From Gammaproteobacteria bacterium (GTDB taxonomy: Bacteria; Pseudomonadota; Gammaproteobacteria; UBA6429; Thiohalophilaceae): a stretch of 7,359 nt of DNA. The stretch is taken from assembly GCA_024639445.1 (NCBI GenBank), contig JAHEIJ010000104.1, forward strand, positions 1-7,359, given 5' to 3'. Below the pieces are notes generated by a model. That model searched no databases. It was not told the DNA's origin and was given only the letters and a program-made list of their open reading frames with translations. Below are positions 6,803 through 7,359 of the stretch, one piece after another. The stretch's first letter is position 1. Every line of letters starts with the position of its first letter. The translations under genes and the position numbers were made by a program.

Positions 6803-6850
6803 GCCCTACGGGCAACCTTCGGTTGTCCAATTTTGCTCCAGGCAAAATTG
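6803..6850. repeat. Cluster of small palindromes, left part of intergenic mosaic
   Basis: Palindromes follow one another without coding sequence: GCCC-TAC-GGGC (6803-6813), an overlapping GGCAACC-TTC-GGTTGTC (6811-6827, one G-U pair), and CAATTTTGC-TCCAG-GCAAAATTG (6828-6850, perfect 9-bp stem). Further left are GACCGGTC (6734-6741) and GGCAT-CC-ATGCC (6748-6759). The style resembles the mosaic intergenic repeats scattered in some gammaproteobacterial chromosomes; whether this sequence recurs elsewhere in the genome cannot be seen here. Confidence 0.6.
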
Positions 6851-6861
6851 TCGATTCCGAA

Positions 6862-6966
6862 ATTCAGGGATGAATGAGTGCCGCGGAGCACAGCGACCCA
6901 CATGGACGTGGGGAGGTAGAGCAACGCACGACTGCAGGGATGCAGGAGTTAGAGTGAAGCAGGATG
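6862..6966. repeat. Three hairpin units with a 35-nt period
   Basis: Three small hairpins begin at 6862, 6897 and 6932, exactly 35 nt apart: ATTCA-GGGA-TGAAT, CCCAC-ATGGAC-GTGGG and CTGCA-GGGA-TGCAG. Stem sequences differ but pairing is kept, the loops contain GGGA or GGA, and each is followed by a GAG-containing tail (for example GAGGTAGAG after unit 2 and GAGTTAGAG after unit 3). Conserved structure with changing stem sequence suggests diverged copies of one element rather than chance. It is not a CRISPR, as there is no constant repeat sequence. Confidence 0.55.
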
Positions 6967-7010
6967 CCCGAACCGAGGAGCAGTTGCCGAGAGTGACAGT
7001 GCGGGAGCGG

Positions 7011-7026
7011 CCGGCCCCGGGTACCA
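7011..7026 (+). repeat. Partial duplication of the tRNA-Leu 3' end
   Basis: Bases 7011-7026 match the 3' end of the tRNA gene (6633-6648, part of the T stem, the acceptor strand and CCA) at 15 of 16 positions, the difference being T for C at 7022. Such copies typically mark the far end of an element integrated at a tRNA 3' end. Only 362 bp separate the two copies and no integrase lies between them, so a decayed remnant or a repeat of tRNA origin is more likely than an intact island. Confidence 0.5.
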
Positions 7027-7127
7027 ATAAATACAGTGACATGTCGCGAGGGACAAGTGACAAGGAAAAGCGTTTCGTTATTCGTTCCTTCCTATCACAC
7101 CACGATCATCGTACGTCGTCTCTTGGT
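7027..7127. other. Intergenic spacer downstream of ureG
   Basis: About 100 bases between the repeat mosaic and the ureG stop. It contains a short palindrome ACGATCATCGT (7101-7111) and two related motifs GTGACATGTC and GGACAAGTGAC near 7036-7063, but no clear intrinsic terminator for ureG and no gene. Confidence 0.4.
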
Positions 7128-7359
7128 TTAACCAATAGCAACAGTCGCAGTATCCAACATACCCTGATAGCGGATGAAATTAATGATCTCGTCCAGACCC
7201 TGGCCGGTTTTCAGATTGCTGAACACGAAGGGCCGATCGCCGCGCATGCGTTTGGTGTCAGACTCCATCACTTCAAGCGAAGCACCGACGTAGGGTGCAA
7301 GGTCGATCTTGTTGATGACCAGCAAATCGGAACGGGTGATGCCGGGTCCACCCTTGCGG
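7128..7359 (-). CDS. ureG: Urease accessory GTPase UreG, C-terminal part (5' end outside window)
   Basis: SIMIBI-class GTPase of the HypB/UreG family that couples GTP hydrolysis to nickel delivery into apo-urease together with UreD, UreF and UreE in the cytoplasm. The last 76 residues are present, starting at RKGGPGITRSD and containing the base-specificity motif NKID (G4), followed by LAPYVGASLEVMESD, the typical RMRGDRPFVFSNLK and a C-terminal helix GLDEIINFIRYQGML. The P-loop and the nickel-binding Cys-Pro-His motif lie in the missing upstream part. UreG rather than HypB is indicated by LAPYVGA and RMRG-RPF. The stop is TAA at 7128-7130. A TTG at 7325 is an internal Leu codon, not the start. 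UreG is often late in urease operons, so the cluster probably continues to the right. Confidence 0.93.
   Translation of the reverse strand, partial: RKGGPGITRSDLLVINKIDLAPYVGASLEVMESDTKRMRGDRPFVFSNLKTGQGLDEIINFIRYQGMLDTATVAIG

Noticed and set aside
6862..6966. Possible CRISPR array because of the 35-nt period
   Set aside because: There is no constant repeat separated by unique spacers; only the hairpin shape recurs, in three units, and no cas gene is present.
6695..7063. Frames of 60 and 85 codons in the repeat mosaic
   Set aside because: The region is made of palindromes; the peptides show no protein-like pattern and no ribosome binding site, so they are chance frames.

Overview
The window looks like ordinary chromosome from a proteobacterium, most likely a gammaproteobacterium. 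The reasons are a methylcitrate-cycle operon in the enterobacterial gene order prpB-C-D-E, proteins close in length and motif layout to the E. coli/Salmonella enzymes, a tRNA-Leu body resembling enterobacterial leucine tRNAs with an encoded CCA, and a mosaic intergenic region of small palindromes. The taxon is inferred; no taxonomic marker gene is present.

Bases 1-6131, all on the minus strand: a compact propionate catabolism operon transcribed right to left as gntR-type regulator, prpB, prpC, prpD, prpE. Propionyl-CoA is made by PrpE, condensed with oxaloacetate by PrpC to 2-methylcitrate, dehydrated by PrpD, and cleaved after rehydration (normally by an aconitase) to pyruvate and succinate by PrpB. 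The first genes overlap or nearly touch. Upstream of the regulator is a sigma70-like promoter whose -35 box lies inside an inverted repeat (AATTGT-CA-ACAATT). A near-copy of that repeat sits just before the regulator start codon, which suggests autoregulation by the encoded GntR/FCD protein. prpE runs off the left edge and lacks only its last few tens of codons.

Bases 6132-6648: a divergent, plus-strand tRNA-Leu(UAA) gene with its own promoter. Its anticodon loop is interrupted between U34 and A35 by a compact group I intron of about 225 nt that has the conserved core segments and no protein gene. This is the most notable feature of the window: the insertion site and core resemble the cyanobacterial/plastid tRNA-Leu(UAA) intron, but the genomic setting looks proteobacterial.

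Bases 6649-7127: no protein gene. The region is a mosaic of short perfect hairpins, including three whose starts are exactly 35 nt apart, a 9-bp hairpin carrying a 14-nt complement of the tRNA 3' half, and a 15/16 copy of the tRNA 3' end.

Bases 7128-7359, minus strand: the C-terminal part of the urease accessory GTPase UreG, which enters from the right edge and presumably ends a urease cluster beyond the window.
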